A stretch of DNA of 64,000 nucleotides from Saururus chinensis. Its lineage: Eukaryota > Streptophyta > Magnoliopsida > Piperales > Saururaceae. Where the stretch lies: positions 26,670,995 to 26,734,994 of the forward strand of contig CP141142.1 of assembly GCA_035235625.1 (NCBI GenBank), read 5' to 3'. This document shows, in pieces, positions 25,841-36,640 of the stretch (position 1 is its first letter; each line of letters opens with the position of its first letter). The translations under genes were made by a program, and so were the position numbers. The notes under the pieces are model-generated. The model had not been told where the DNA came from. It saw only the letters and a list, made by a program, of their open reading frames with translations, and did not search any database.

Positions 25841-28800
25841 AAGAATTCGTTACCAACCCATTTTGAGTCTAGATTTTGTCAGTCAGCAGCAGCTTTATCT
25901 ATTGGAGAGGATGAGAGAAAAAAGAAAAGAAATGGCAAGTAAAAAGTCTTTAATTGAAATAATCAAAGGGCTTTTTAGAGGAAGACAGCAAACAGTGAAA
26001 ATGACTTTGTTTTACAGTTTTGCAATGGTGGCACTGTTCACTCTAAGCAAGAATACAGAGTTCACATTCCATAAAACCCTTAAGACATTACACAAATAAC
26101 TACCCAAGAAAGATATGAAAATTACAAAGTAATGTCATTGGTCCATTAACCTATTTTTAACACCCCTTCTAAATTCGTAATTTTCATATAGTTTTTAAAT
26201 TGTATAAACTTCTCAATTGTTACCGTTTTGGTGAACACATTGGCCAATTAATCATTGGTCTTGATAAACTTCAACTCAATTTAACCATTTTCCACTAGTT
26301 CTCTTATGTAATGATGTTTCAACTTAATGTGCTTTGTTTTTTTATGAAAGATTAGATTTTTAGTCATTGCAATGGCCAGCATGTTATCACAAAAAAATTG
26401 TTGTTGAATATGTTTTCTTACACTTTAGATCTCTAAGAATTCTCCTTAACCAAACTTTTTTAATGATGCACTTGAAGATGAGATCTACTCAACTTCGGCG
26501 GAGGAGAGAACAACATTGTCTTGTTTCTTTGATGACCATGATATTACCTTACTTTTCAATCTGAAAATGTAGCTGGAAGTGCTTCTTCAATCATTAATGC
26601 TACCGGCCCAATCACTATCGGAATAGCCAATCAATTCATTCTCCTTTTCACATTCATATTTTATCCCAAAGTTCTTTGTTCCATTAATATACTTCAAAAT
26701 TCTCTTTTCCACCTCAAGATGAATTTTACTTGGTTTGCTCTTGTTCCTATCAACAATGCTTGCACTATGCATAATATTTGATCATGTGTTTGTCATGTAT
26801 ATCAAAGAACCAACAAGACTTCTATAAGAAAAATCATCCACCAATTTGTATCCATCATCTTTTAACAATTTCACATTTATAGTCATAGGAGTAACCATTT
26901 CTTTACAACTAGTCAAATTAAACTTTTTCAACAAATCATCAGCATATTTTTCATAAGATAAGAATATTCCACTAACTTTTCGTTTCACTTGAATTTAAAG
27001 AAAATATGTCATGAGTCCTAGATCGGTCATCTTATATTCTTTCTTCATAGTGTACTTAAATTCTTTTATCATCCTTAGACTATTGCTAGTATAAATCAAA
27101 TCAACAACATAAAGACAAACAATGATAAAATCATGTATACCTTCCTTTTTTACATAGAGAGATGACTCACTTGGGCTTATTTAGAATCTATTTTGTTTAA
27201 AATATTTATCAATCTTGTTATTCCATGCTGTTGGAGGAGTCCATATAAGGCTTTGTTGAGTTTATAGAATTTCTCTTCCTTGCCTTTGACTTTATATCCT
27301 TATGGTTGCTCAACATATATTTTTTTTTCAAGCTGTCCATTTAAAAAGGTTGTTTTGACATCAAATTGGTACACTTGTCATTCTAATTGAGCAGCAAGTG
27401 CAAGAACAATTCTTATAGTTTCTATTATTGCAACGGGAACATAAGTTTCATTGAAGTCGATGTCGGGTTATTGTGAATACCCTTTTGCAACTAGCCTTAT
27501 TTTGTGTTTTTGAATTGAGCCATCTTCATTGAACTTTATTTTTACACTCATTTCAAGCTAATCAATTCTTTGTTTTGAGGTTTATCAACTAACTCCCATG
27601 TCTTATTTTTCTAAATCATATTTATCTCCTATTCATTGCTTTTATCCAAACTTCTTCTCTTAAAGCATATTCAAATTTTTGTTGGATCATAAGAAAAAAA
27701 TACATCACATTCATCATAAATTTCTTGAAGTGAACGTACCTTTCTTGGAGGTGAATCATTATCTACATTATTTGGATTAATTTGTCATATTCTTGAATCT
27801 TTCTTTTAGTCATGATGAGTTGGAGGATTTTCATGCTCTTGTGATTGCGAATCATTTGAAGTTTGATGACTTGATGAAGCCCCTTCTTTTTCATCTTCTA
27901 CATACACTTTTTAAGATCCACAATTGTTTTCTTTAAAGTTCCATTAGCTTTCTTTATAAAAGATTACATTTTTTGAGATCACCAATTCTTTTATTTTAAG
28001 ATTGAAAAGCCTATAAGCCTTAGATTTTTTACTATATCTAATAAAGATGTATTTTTCTCTTTTCTCATCAAACTTACTTCTCTTTTATGTAGGAATATAA
28101 GCATAAGCAATACATCCAAAAAATTTAAAATAATTTACTTGTGGTTTTCTCTTGTGTCATGCCTCATATAGTGTCATGTTTTGAACCGCCTTTGTTGGAG
28201 ACCTATTGAGGAAGTAGGTAGCCGTATTAACGGCTTCCATCTAAAATTGGTTTAGAAGATTCTTCCCTTTGACATACTTTTTGCCATCTCCACAATCGTT
28301 CTATTTCTTCTCTCCGCTACACAATTTTGTTGAGGTGTGTAGCTAGTTGTTAGGTCCCTCTTGATGCCATGTTCTTTGCAAAAATTCTAAAATTTTCTTG
28401 ATGTAAATTCACCACCACGATCGGTCCTCAAGGCCTTTAATTTCTTTCCACTTTGATTTTCTATAAATGTATTGAATTAAACAATTATAGAAAATGCATC
28501 CGATTTTGCATCTATAATATTTTCTTTTTGATTAATTCTTAGAAGTCCAAAGACCATGTTCTTTTGGTTTAGCAAAGTGAGACTCCTATAGTTCAAATGT
28601 CTAAACCTCAAGTGTCATATTAGAGAGTCATCAATATGAATAGCCTTCATTCCATAGTTTGCACAAAGAGACATAACTAATAGAAATTCTTTGTTTGATG
28701 TCATTTTGACCTTTCCTATCACTTGCTTCATGCTTTTATCAATTATAATACATTCATCATAGTCAAAATGCACTTTATAGCATCTTTGCATAAGTTGCCT

Positions 28801-29760
28801 AACACTAAGCAAATTTCGAGTTAAACCCGGAACATAAAAACATGAAGAATATCATGAATGAGTTTAGGCTCACCTTTATTTGTTTGGAAGGCTATGATTC
28901 CTTTTCCTTCAACTTTTTGCATTTTTCTATCTTCTAGTTTACTTCAGAGTTGCTATTTGTTGAAGCTTCAAAAAGCTTTCCCGGTTGCCTATCATGTGAT
29001 TACTACAATCACTATCTAAGTACCAAACATCATTCCTTTCTTTTTGTGTGTTTATGCAAGAGTAGAATAAGCGGCTTCGTTTATCTTCCTCCTTTTCAGT
29101 AAAATGTGTTTGGTCCTTGTTTTGAAATTTGCAATCCTTTGGAGCATGAATGTGTTGTTTACATCTAAAATAACAATAATTGGCAACATGATTTGTCTTC
29201 TTACAAATGAAACAACCATTGTTTTGCTTCTCATATATACCTCTTTCATTTATAATTCATTTTTCATTGCCTCTTCTATTTCCTTGGTTTCCCTTTCCTC
29301 TACCTTGAAATGAATTATTTTAAAAAAATTTCTTTCATCCATCTTGCTTCTTCTCCTTGAAAGTCATTTTGGATTGGAAAGCTTGCTCCATGGAGGAATA
29401 AGTAAACTTCTTCATTCTTGCTTCATGAGTTTCAAGAGAACTCATTAACGCATGCATGCTCTCTCTTGCCTCTTCAAAAGTGACTACAACATGCTCAAAT
29501 TTAGCTGGCATGCTTCTTAACACTTTTTGCATAATCTTTTTATCCGGAATACTATCTTTATAATTTCTAATTTTATTAACAATAGTAGCAATTCTAGAAT
29601 TAAAATCTTGAACATTCTCACTATCTTTCATTGCCAAATTATCAAATCCCTCCATAAAGTTTGAAGCTTCATAGCAATTACCTTTTTGGTCCTTTAAAAT
29701 TCATTCCTCAAAATTTCCCATCCTTCTTTAGATTTTGTGGAAGCCATAATTCTTGGAAAA
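25841..29760 (-). mobile_element. Ty1/copia retrotransposon, broken and lacking a clear 5' LTR
   Basis: On the minus strand, gag starts near 29747 (MASTKSKEGWEILRNEF) with the UBN2-type capsid SENVQDFNSRIATIVNKIR. A zinc-knuckle region follows near 29200, then integrase/polymerase remnants. Reverse transcriptase/RNase H blocks are KKFNLTSCKEMVTPM, YRSLVGSLIYMTNT, the KRILKYINGT block and IGYSDSDWAGS. Gag-integrase-RT order is that of copia. A purine tract (agaaggggtg, minus strand) precedes a probable 3' LTR starting TGTTAAAAATAGG at 26162. No matching 5' LTR or primer site is seen to the right, where mitochondrial-like DNA begins. It carries many breaks and looks old. Confidence 0.8.
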
Positions 29761-30009
29761 ATTGTTTTGCTCATTGTTTGTTTTATGTAGAATATGGCTT
29801 TTGCATCTTTCTTCTTGTTCTCTTTATATGTCTTCTTGTTCTCTTCACCTTAGGATGCATCCAACGATGTGCAAGAAGCAAATTCCGACAAACTCTGAAA
29901 CTCCATAGAACCAAACAAGGCCTGTTTTTCCTCTCTTTTAAGTACGGTTACCAATTTTTACATCCTGATTGGGTCAACAACATCACTATACACCAGGATA
30001 TGTAATTCC

Positions 30010-31089
30010 CTATTTTCAAGTGTACGATGGAGAATGAAAGCCATACGAACGGTACTCTTACGATACTCTTCCTTCACTAACTATGCCAACCGAACTCTGA
30101 ATGAGTTAAAGCAAGAGCTTAAGAGCTTCAGCAAGGCACATAAGTCCGCTCACCTATCCCTAAACGGTACTCTTCCTTCACTTCCCTATTCCAGAACCGG
30201 TACAAAAATGGCTGCTTTTTCTACGTTGTTTACTTTAGTTACTGGGGGGTTTTGGGAAAGACCTATGTGGGGCACCTTTCGGGTGTGGGATGCTCGTTTA
30301 ACCTCCGTATTCATCCCATTCCTTATTTACCTGGGCGCTCTGTGTTTTCAAAAGCATCCTATTGAACCGGCTCCTATTTCAATCCGTGCTGGACCGATCG
30401 ATATACCAATAATAAAGTCTCTAGTCAACTGGTGGAATACATCGCATCAACCTGGGAGCATTGGTACATCAATGCATGTTCCAACGCCCATTCCAATCTT
30501 TTCCAACTTTGCAAACTTCCCCTTCTCAGCCCTTATCTTGTTCATTCTAGAAACACATCTTTCTATTTCATCTTTTTCAGAATCTCTCTTAACGGAAGAA
30601 ATAGAAGCTGGAGAAGGAATACCAAAACCTTGTTCACTAGCTAGGATTGATAATTCTCTCTGCAAGAGCTTGGGCTACGTAAAGTGAAGCAAGGAGCGAC
30701 AAAGCGAGCGGAAAATGAGCGTATCAAGATGCACAAAGCAATTGACGAAGATAGACAAGTGAAGCGCTTATGCGCCTTGCTAAAGCTCTTAAGCTCGCAT
30801 CGCACATGGACGATAGAGTAGGCGGGTCTCACACATTCGTTGTTCCCCAGGTCCACCCCATTGAAAGAGTCCGTTTTTGCCTCTGTTATTGAAAAGTTAA
30901 GTCAGGACCTCTTTTGTTGTATCTGCTGTGCCTATTTCGGATTCAGCCTGAAAAGCATACTTTTATCTATATACATCCGCCATATGAAAATAAAGTCCTG
31001 CTATCTGTATTGTATTTTGAAGGGTTACTTCTAATGCCTCTTAAAAGTCTGTGTGGGTTGATGCCCCTGCTAAGAAATAATATTCCCAT
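30010..31089 (+). other. Probable nuclear copy of mitochondrial DNA (NUMT) carrying ccmC
   Basis: The core is a ccmC fragment (30190-30660). The flanks (for example agagcttcagcaaggc at 30121 and the cgcttatgcgccttgctaaa stretch near 30764) have the even composition typical of plant mitochondrial intergenic DNA. The left edge meets a copia fragment, and the right edge is cut by a Mutator-like element at 31099. Sequence resuming at 31818 has the same texture, so the transferred piece may run to about 32690. Confidence 0.65.
30190..30660 (+). pseudogene. ccmC: Mitochondrial ccmC fragment (cytochrome c maturation)
   Basis: CcmC is an inner-membrane protein that delivers haem to CcmE during cytochrome c maturation in plant mitochondria. 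The frame shows AFSTLFTLVTGGF, the tryptophan-rich haem-handling stretch PMWGTFRVWDARLTSVF, FLIYLGALCFQK, the ISIRAGPIDIPIIKS block, NWWNTSHQPGSI and TEEIEAGEGIPKP, all in the family's order. The N-terminal third, including the first membrane segments, is missing and replaced by unrelated sequence. About three residues after HQPGSI are absent compared with the protein I remember. In the haem motif, the usual tryptophan is CGG (Arg) at 30280-30282, the pre-editing codon expected in mitochondrial DNA, so transfer was probably by DNA. Without an organelle promoter or editing it should be non-functional in the nucleus. Confidence 0.85.
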
Positions 31090-31098
31090 TATTATTAA

Positions 31099-31808
31099 GA
31101 ACGTAGCTATTCAGACCCCATTATTTTTCCAGTGTCCCCCAAAACAAAGTGAAAAAAATAAATTTTTTTGTACTTCATTCCCCCCTCTTTCCACCCTCAT
31201 TTTCCTCATGATTCCCCCACTCCACTAAACCCCCTATTTTTTCTTCCGGCAACGGCAACATAAACTCTGGTGACCATTCCGAATCCGACTTGCATACTGG
31301 TGGACTAGCTGCACAGCCTATACAGATCTGGCCACGGCCAACACAAGCCGCTGCTAGTGCAGCCAGCACAGGCCACCGCTAGTGCGGCCAAATCCGGTCG
31401 TGCTATATCTGGTCGTGCTGGCGGTGGCTTGCACTGGCCGCACTGGCGGCGGCCTGTGCTGGCCACGTGCGGTGGGCTGGATCTGGCCGCAGCCTGCACT
31501 GGCTGCGCATGGTGGGCCGGATTTGGCCGCATTCAGTGGGCTGGATTTGGCCACGACCTGTGCTATTAGTATGTGACGCATCCGGATCTAGCCGTGCTGG
31601 CCGTGGGCGGCGCGGTTTTGGCTCCAGTGGCGCCGGCGCTGGTGCTGGCAACCAGTTTCACTGGAGAAGAAGAAGGGGGAAGGGGGAAGAGAGATATATA
31701 TATTTTTTTATGTATGGGGGATAAGTGAGAGATTTTAATAAAAAAAAGTTGGGGTAAAGGAGAAATGGGGGACAGAAGGGAAAAAGTGGGGTTTGAACAG
31801 CCACGTTC
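31099..31808. mobile_element. Mutator-like non-autonomous element with GC-rich cargo
   Basis: The ends form long imperfect terminal inverted repeats. The left starts GAACGTAGCTATTCAGACCC, and the right read inward starts GAACGTGGCTGTTCAAACCC; similarity continues through a GTCCCCC block about 40 bases in. Flanks TATTATTAA (31090-31098) and TGTTATTAA (31809-31817) match at 8 of 9 bases. A 9-bp duplication plus long inverted repeats is the signature of the Mutator superfamily. The interior (about 31300-31660) is GC-rich (repeated ctggccgc) and resembles the gene-derived cargo of Pack-MULEs, though no parent gene could be recognised. No transposase is encoded. Confidence 0.75.
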
Positions 31809-31817
31809 TGTTATTAA

Positions 31818-32689
31818 ATAACTTTTCATTCCTATCAATTTTGAAGGAAGGAGAAACTACTCAGTGCCCCTTTTTTCTTGATTCTAGTATGGTAATCTAC
31901 TCTCCTCTGATTCAGGTTGTAGACCTTACCCTTTCCTTATGCTCTTTCTGATAGTCAATTTCTTTAGTGGGAAGCGTTTTTCCTGCTCTACTCTGACAAG
32001 TGTAAGGAATGCAAGGGGAGCGTCCATTTCAAGATTGACGGCGCACAGCTAGCACATATTAGCATAAGTATTACTTACACTAATATGTGCTAGTTGTGCA
32101 TCGTCAATCTTGAAAATGGACGCTTCCCTTGCATTCCTTACGCTCGGCTCACGGTGGCCAAGGAACATGAAAAATGCTTCCTCTTTAGTGAAGCTAGCCT
32201 ATTTGGTAAAATAACTTTCTCTGTCCTTCAAACCTAAGTCCGGATATGATTTAAGGCCAAGGAAAGCTGTCTAATGGCTTCAATTACTCCTATGTCAATT
32301 TTGATGAGCTCTTGCTACATTTCCCTCTCCTAAACCTGGGACTCTATTAATGCTGCCGTCAATGATTTAGCCAAATGCTTTGGTGCCACTTCTAAAGCTA
32401 AAGACCTCACCTCTTCCTTGAAGGTTGTATTGCTTGTCTTTGTTGACGGTGTACACTACTTTACTGAAAGTGAATAGTGCGCTATGCACCTTTGACACTG
32501 GGGAAGTCTTGCATCAAGCTCCACGCCAACCGCCATGATTCCCTCTTCCACCTTGATATATAGCAAACATACCCGAGGGAGCAAACTATCTGTGTGTGGA
32601 CATCCATGGGCTGAAAGCATTTTTCTAGCCGAGTGCTTAACACCGGGGTAGAGCTTCTTCTCTCTCGAGTAATAAGAATCTGGATGCAA
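31818..32689. other. Mitochondrial-like non-coding sequence with a palindrome
   Basis: The balanced composition and stretches such as gtgggaagcgtttttcctgc resemble plant mitochondrial intergenic DNA and continue the texture of 30010-31089. Open frames here show no domain. It ends where the LTR piece at 32690 begins. Confidence 0.35.
32002..32141. repeat. 140-bp near-perfect palindrome
   Basis: The left arm begins gtaaggaatgcaagggg at 32002, and the right arm ends ccccttgcattccttac-like at 32141. The arms (about 60-65 bases each) differ at only a handful of positions. They meet around 32071 with almost no spacer (taagta/tacttac at the centre). Transcribed, this would fold into one long hairpin. 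No flanking duplication was found, so a foldback transposon is not established. Confidence 0.9.
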
Positions 32690-33132
32690 ATGCAATCGAT
32701 CGATTGACGAGAGTGATTGATCGATAACTCTCGGCTTCATTTTACACAGGGTGAAATCAAGTGCCCAATTGATCTTTTTTTCTTCATATTGTGCAGTGAT
32801 CAATTGTTCTGCCTATAATTTTACTATTTTACCCTCTTAATCATAAAGCCTTTTGAAAGCTCTAAAATCATGTCTAAACTTGTCTAAGTGATTTTGGTAT
32901 ACAAAGGTGGTCTGAATAAGCTTTAAAAACCTTAAACATCTTTTAGTCTTCTGTCTTAATCCATAACAACACGTATGCTCAAATTTTTAAAGTCTATTAA
33001 TTCCAAATCTAACTCAAGCACTACAACCTCAAATTTAATTCTAAAACTCAATGCATACACAAGGTTTCTAGACAATATTTTTGACAAATAAATCAGCAAA
33101 TAACCTTGATATATAAGTCATATGTTCTTACA
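32690..33132 (-). repeat. LTR fragment related to 23060-23503
   Basis: It shares the blocks gatcgataactctcggcttc, acaaggtttctagacaat and the terminal catatgttcttaca with the LTR ending at 23503. On the minus strand it starts TGTAAGAACATATGA. The left part is missing and no internal region adjoins it. Confidence 0.6.
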
Positions 33133-33269
33133 AAGATTCTTATGTAAAAACATCATAAACACTATTAAGATTGGTGAAGCTTATGTAAGAGCATCATAAA
33201 TACCTTTTAGATTTGTGACACTTTTATTTAAGAGTCGCATTTACTATTTTTTTAACAAAAAACTATATT

Positions 33270-33475
33270 CTCTCTCTCTCTCCTCTCCTCTTTCTAGCTC
33301 CTCTCCTCTATCTCCCTCCTTCTCTCTCTCCTCTCCTCCTCTCCTCCTCTCCTCCTCTCCCCCCCTCTCTCCCCCCTCTCTCCCACTCTCCTCCCTTCTC
33401 TCCCATTCTCCACCCCTCTCACCTCCCTCCTTCCCTTTCTCTCCCTTCATCTATCCTCTCTCTCTCTCTTACCTA
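33270..33475. repeat. CT-rich microsatellite
   Basis: About 200 bases of nearly pure pyrimidine on the plus strand, built from ctctct, ctcctc and cccctct units. The open frames it creates (Ser/Leu/Pro or Glu/Arg/Gly strings) are composition artefacts. Confidence 0.9.
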
Positions 33476-34353
33476 CAATGCTTTAGAAGAAGGGTCATAA
33501 TTTTTTGGGTATTTACGATGCTTTAAAAGACGTGTAGCAAAAGGGAGAGTGAGGGCCAAATTTCGCCCATGGCTCTAAATCCCCCCCCTCCCCATTGTAC
33601 TCCCACCCCGGCTCCCCCTCCCCGCCATCGTTGTTGTCTACCACCTTCTCTACCTCCCCCCCCACCCGGTCCCCTTCTCCTCTCTGCTCCCTTCCCTTCT
33701 CTTCCCCGGTTGCGGCCTCATGCCCCCATTGCGACACTTCCTCTCCCTTCCCCGACTACCCCCTTCCCCACCCACCCCGCATCCTTAGCTTCCTCTAGTC
33801 GGAGGAAGAGGGGCTCCCGCACCTCTGGCCGGAGCCCCTTACCACCATTTCCCTTGCCAGACAACCCTCCCCTCATCCCACCTCTGGTAGGTTTTTTTAT
33901 TAAATTTTCAATTTTTTATTAACAATGCTTTTAAAAGCATCGCTAACAACATTTATTATAATTATCCTTAAAAATTTTCCTTATTAGCAACACTTTTGAA
34001 AACATCACTAACAATGTTTTCTTATTTGTTTTAAATTTTTTTCTTACTAGTGACACTTTACAAAGTGTTATTAGTTTTTTTTTTTTACTAGTGACGCACA
34101 AACAAGCATCGCTAATAAGGTTTTTTTTTTTCAATTTGTTATATTAGTAACACTTTATAAAATGTTGCAAAAAAAATGATACGAGCGATGAAAAAAAGCA
34201 TCGCTAATAACAATACTAATGAGCACTACTAACGATACTTTTTACAACGAATTTAGCGATGATTTTTAAGTATCGTTAATAGTTACTACTAATACTTTTA
34301 TTACTATTAGCAACACTTAAAAGGGTCATTAATAGTTTTTTTTTCTTATAGTT
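33476..34353. mobile_element. CACTA-like element end with subterminal repeats
   Basis: From about 33920 the sequence is packed with short, imperfectly palindromic units of the form (a)gygaygctttt.aaagcatcgctaa, in both orientations: 33923-33948, 33984-34014, 34050-34074, 34090-34115, 34148-34210, 34218-34280 and 34310-34336. The block closes with tttttttttcttatagtt (34353), a decayed form of the CACTA end (inward CACTACAAGAAAAA). Dense subterminal repeats are typical of En/Spm elements, where transposase binds them. The left end could not be found and no transposase is present. 33560-33890 is C-rich and non-coding as far as I can see. Confidence 0.55.
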
Positions 34354-34840
34354 AGAGAAAGTAAGAAAGTGACATTCCCACCCTAAATGCTAAAGAATTT
34401 AAGAATGCTGGGACAACAAAAGTAACATCTCGTACAAATCAAGAACGCCAACATTTAATGCATGTAGTTTTTCTAAACGCAAAATTGAAGTTATAGGCAA
34501 ATGTAAAAAATGTCAACTAACAGAAGTAACTAACGGAAGGTGTAAATTCACCCAACAGGATTGAAAAATATGAGTGATGTATTTTGTTACTGCTACAACG
34601 AATCTGTTGGACCTGTAAAGCACGCTGTTGGAGCCAAAAATGAAGCTGCTGCCATGGACGAATTCAAGCGACCTTCAATAGGATTGCTTCTGCCCTATCC
34701 ACCTTTTCTTGGGATACTGAGAACGAGGTGACAGGGGAAGAGCATCGCGTCGGGACAAATTGACAGCCAAGTTAAAGAGAATTCAAATCTGCTACGGAGG
34801 GCTCAAGCCTGCGCAGTGTTAGCCACCAGTCACATATTTT
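34354..34840. other. Intergenic sequence upstream of a host gene
   Basis: Unique-looking, balanced sequence with no open frame or repeat I recognise. It is likely the distal promoter region of the gene starting at 35136. Confidence 0.4.
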
Positions 34841-34922
34841 CATGTTGGGGAGCCCCAGCTATCTACGTGGTAAATTCCGCCCACGTTGGGGAGCCCCAGC
34901 TAACTACACTGTAAATTCTCCG
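34841..34922. promoter_or_regulatory. Two 41-bp direct repeats upstream of the host gene
   Basis: Two tandem copies (34841-34881 and 34882-34922) share gttggggagccccagct and gtaaattc. Each contains the near-palindrome TGGGGAGCCCCA. They lie about 215-295 bases before the start codon at 35136. A duplicated protein-binding site is possible but is only inferred from position. Confidence 0.5.
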
Positions 34923-34969
34923 TGAGAGAACTCACGTCCCATTTCTGGTTCAGGCGGTTGTTTAAGAAA

Positions 34970-35135
34970 TTAAATAAAATAAAACCCAACTATTTCAACG
35001 CACCGAACCCACTTTCTCCCGAGCTCTCTCTTTCCAATTGCCCAATCTAGTCGCTCTCTCCCCCATGCCTCTGTTCTCGATGGCCATCTGCTACATTCTT
35101 CCCACCCAATAGACATCCCTTCACATACTGAAATC
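34970..35135 (+). promoter_or_regulatory. Candidate core promoter and CT-rich 5' UTR
   Basis: An AT-rich TATA-like stretch (taaataaaataaaac, about 34971-34985) is followed by pyrimidine-rich sequence (gagctctctctttcc, ctctctccccc), a texture common in plant 5' leaders. It leads to the ATG at 35136, whose context (atcATGGCT) is favourable. Confidence 0.4.
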
Positions 35136-35463
35136 ATGGCTCTCCACCCCTTTTCCTTGACGCACTTTGCACCGAACAAGCAGCCACGATCCACCGGTCC
35201 TGCCTCTGTATTGAGCTCGAAGAATTGGCTTCCTTGGCTCTGGAAAGGTTCTTCGAACTTATTCTTTTATTCTCTCCCTATTCCACTTCTATTTACTAAT
35301 TTTGATGCCTGGAATGCCATGAGAAATAATGGGTTAACTTCACGAATGGCTTCTGTATGTTATTTTAATTGTATAATTTGATTGTCAACTTTGCTGAACT
35401 ACACTAATTTTATTTGCAGTTGTTGTCTTTGTGCACCTTATTGCCACGATTTGGTACAACAAT
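35136..35463 (+). pseudogene. 5' end of an unrecognised host gene, cut by a retrotransposon
   Basis: From the ATG at 35136 a frame begins MALHPFSLTHFAPNKQPRS and continues rich in Ser/Pro/basic residues with few acidic ones, as in a plastid transit peptide. A good donor (gtatgt at 35355, phase 0 after 73 codons) and acceptor (tttgcag ending 35419) define an intron of 65 bases. An earlier donor after 35247 (aag/gttctt) is also possible. The next exon starts LLSLCTLLPRFGTT and stops being readable at 35464, where the Tekay-like LTR begins. I do not recognise the protein. The flank at 45656 (acaat) may be where the exon resumes, because acaat also precedes 35464. Confidence 0.4.
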
Positions 35464-36640
35464 TGTGATGGCCACCTGCTTTTCTCTTATAAAAATAATC
35501 ATCATAAATGTTACACACACTCGACCATCACACACGTGTCCGAACATAACGGCCGTCGGTGCAGACCACAGTCACATATGCATTGAATTAATCATAAATA
35601 TACAACGGAGTCAAAGCACAGCAAAAATAAATTTCACATGCACTTAATAAAAAAAATTACGCAGGCCAAGGACCCTATGGCGTAGAGCCGATAGTTTTAC
35701 AAGCCTTACATGTCTTCGGGCACATTGTGCCCTTAAACTGCAGTCATATAATATTATATATTTTCCAAAAGAAAGAGTAGATAAATTATTTGGGACACTA
35801 TTCTTCCTTCACTTCCACCCTTGCTGCAATACTTGTAGAATCTAGGGGTAGGTGAGTATTTTTATACTCAGCAGGTTGATTTAAAATCTAAAAGAAATGC
35901 TAAGGAGAAAAATCTATGAAAAACCCTTATAGCATTTTCTTTAGAAACCTTTATCAATTACAACTTATGCAGAAATAAAACTGTTCCAAATCACATCAAA
36001 TCCACAAGCCACAATACCCTACAGCCTACCCTCGGCGCTCATGGGGCAAATGAGGGTCACTTAGGGACAGAGTTTTCTCATAATACTCCACCTTGTGCAC
36101 GCCACTTATTATTTTTTCGGAGGGCATAATCACTCTATGATAATTCTAGGTTCTTAAGCCCATGAATTATTCATCACATAATCCAAAACATAGCAAACAC
36201 ATGCCAAAATAGTTCATCGAATAGCATGTCTTCCATAAATTAGTCACGTAGCATAGTCATGTCAAATCATGTAGAAAAAGTTATACCAAACACATGTTTA
36301 GAGTTTAAAACCCCGTGCCTTAACACTTGGTTACAAATTCATAATAGAATAAGCCTCAAGTGCTGAAAACAACTACTCCACAACATCTAAAATGCTTGAT
36401 TTAGTAGAGAACACCTTTTGAATGACTCGATTTGGACATAAAATGGTTGAGAACGGAGGAAAACAAGTTTCAAAAGTGGAAAAACTAGAAACAGCCAAAA
36501 AAACTAGCTAAAACAACAATTTAAAGGTTCGTATAGTCATAATGTGTGGGGCCACGCACGCCATGATGCGCGTGACGGTCACATGCCACGCAGTTGAGAT
36601 GAGCACGTGATTCCAGCACCAAAGGGGCATGGGTCAAGGG
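35464..36640 (-). repeat. 3' LTR of the Tekay-like element (left side)
   Basis: It begins tgtgatggccacctgc and follows the 43964 LTR through cttataaaaataat, gaccatcacacacgtg, ggagtcaaag, gtgagtatttttatactcagc and ctcatggggcaaa. It is shorter than the partner. The inner boundary with the polymerase region is approximate. Confidence 0.75.

Noticed and set aside
29661-30005. 114-residue plus-strand frame as a membrane protein
   Set aside because: It largely mirrors the copia gag on the other strand and has no homologous motif.
31305-31838. Overlapping frames in the GC-rich cargo of the Mutator-like element
   Set aside because: Several frames are open on both strands because of composition. No captured gene could be recognised, so no coding call is made.
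33215-33922. Ser/Pro-rich and Glu/Arg-rich frames over the CT tract and C-rich block
   Set aside because: Simple-sequence artefacts.
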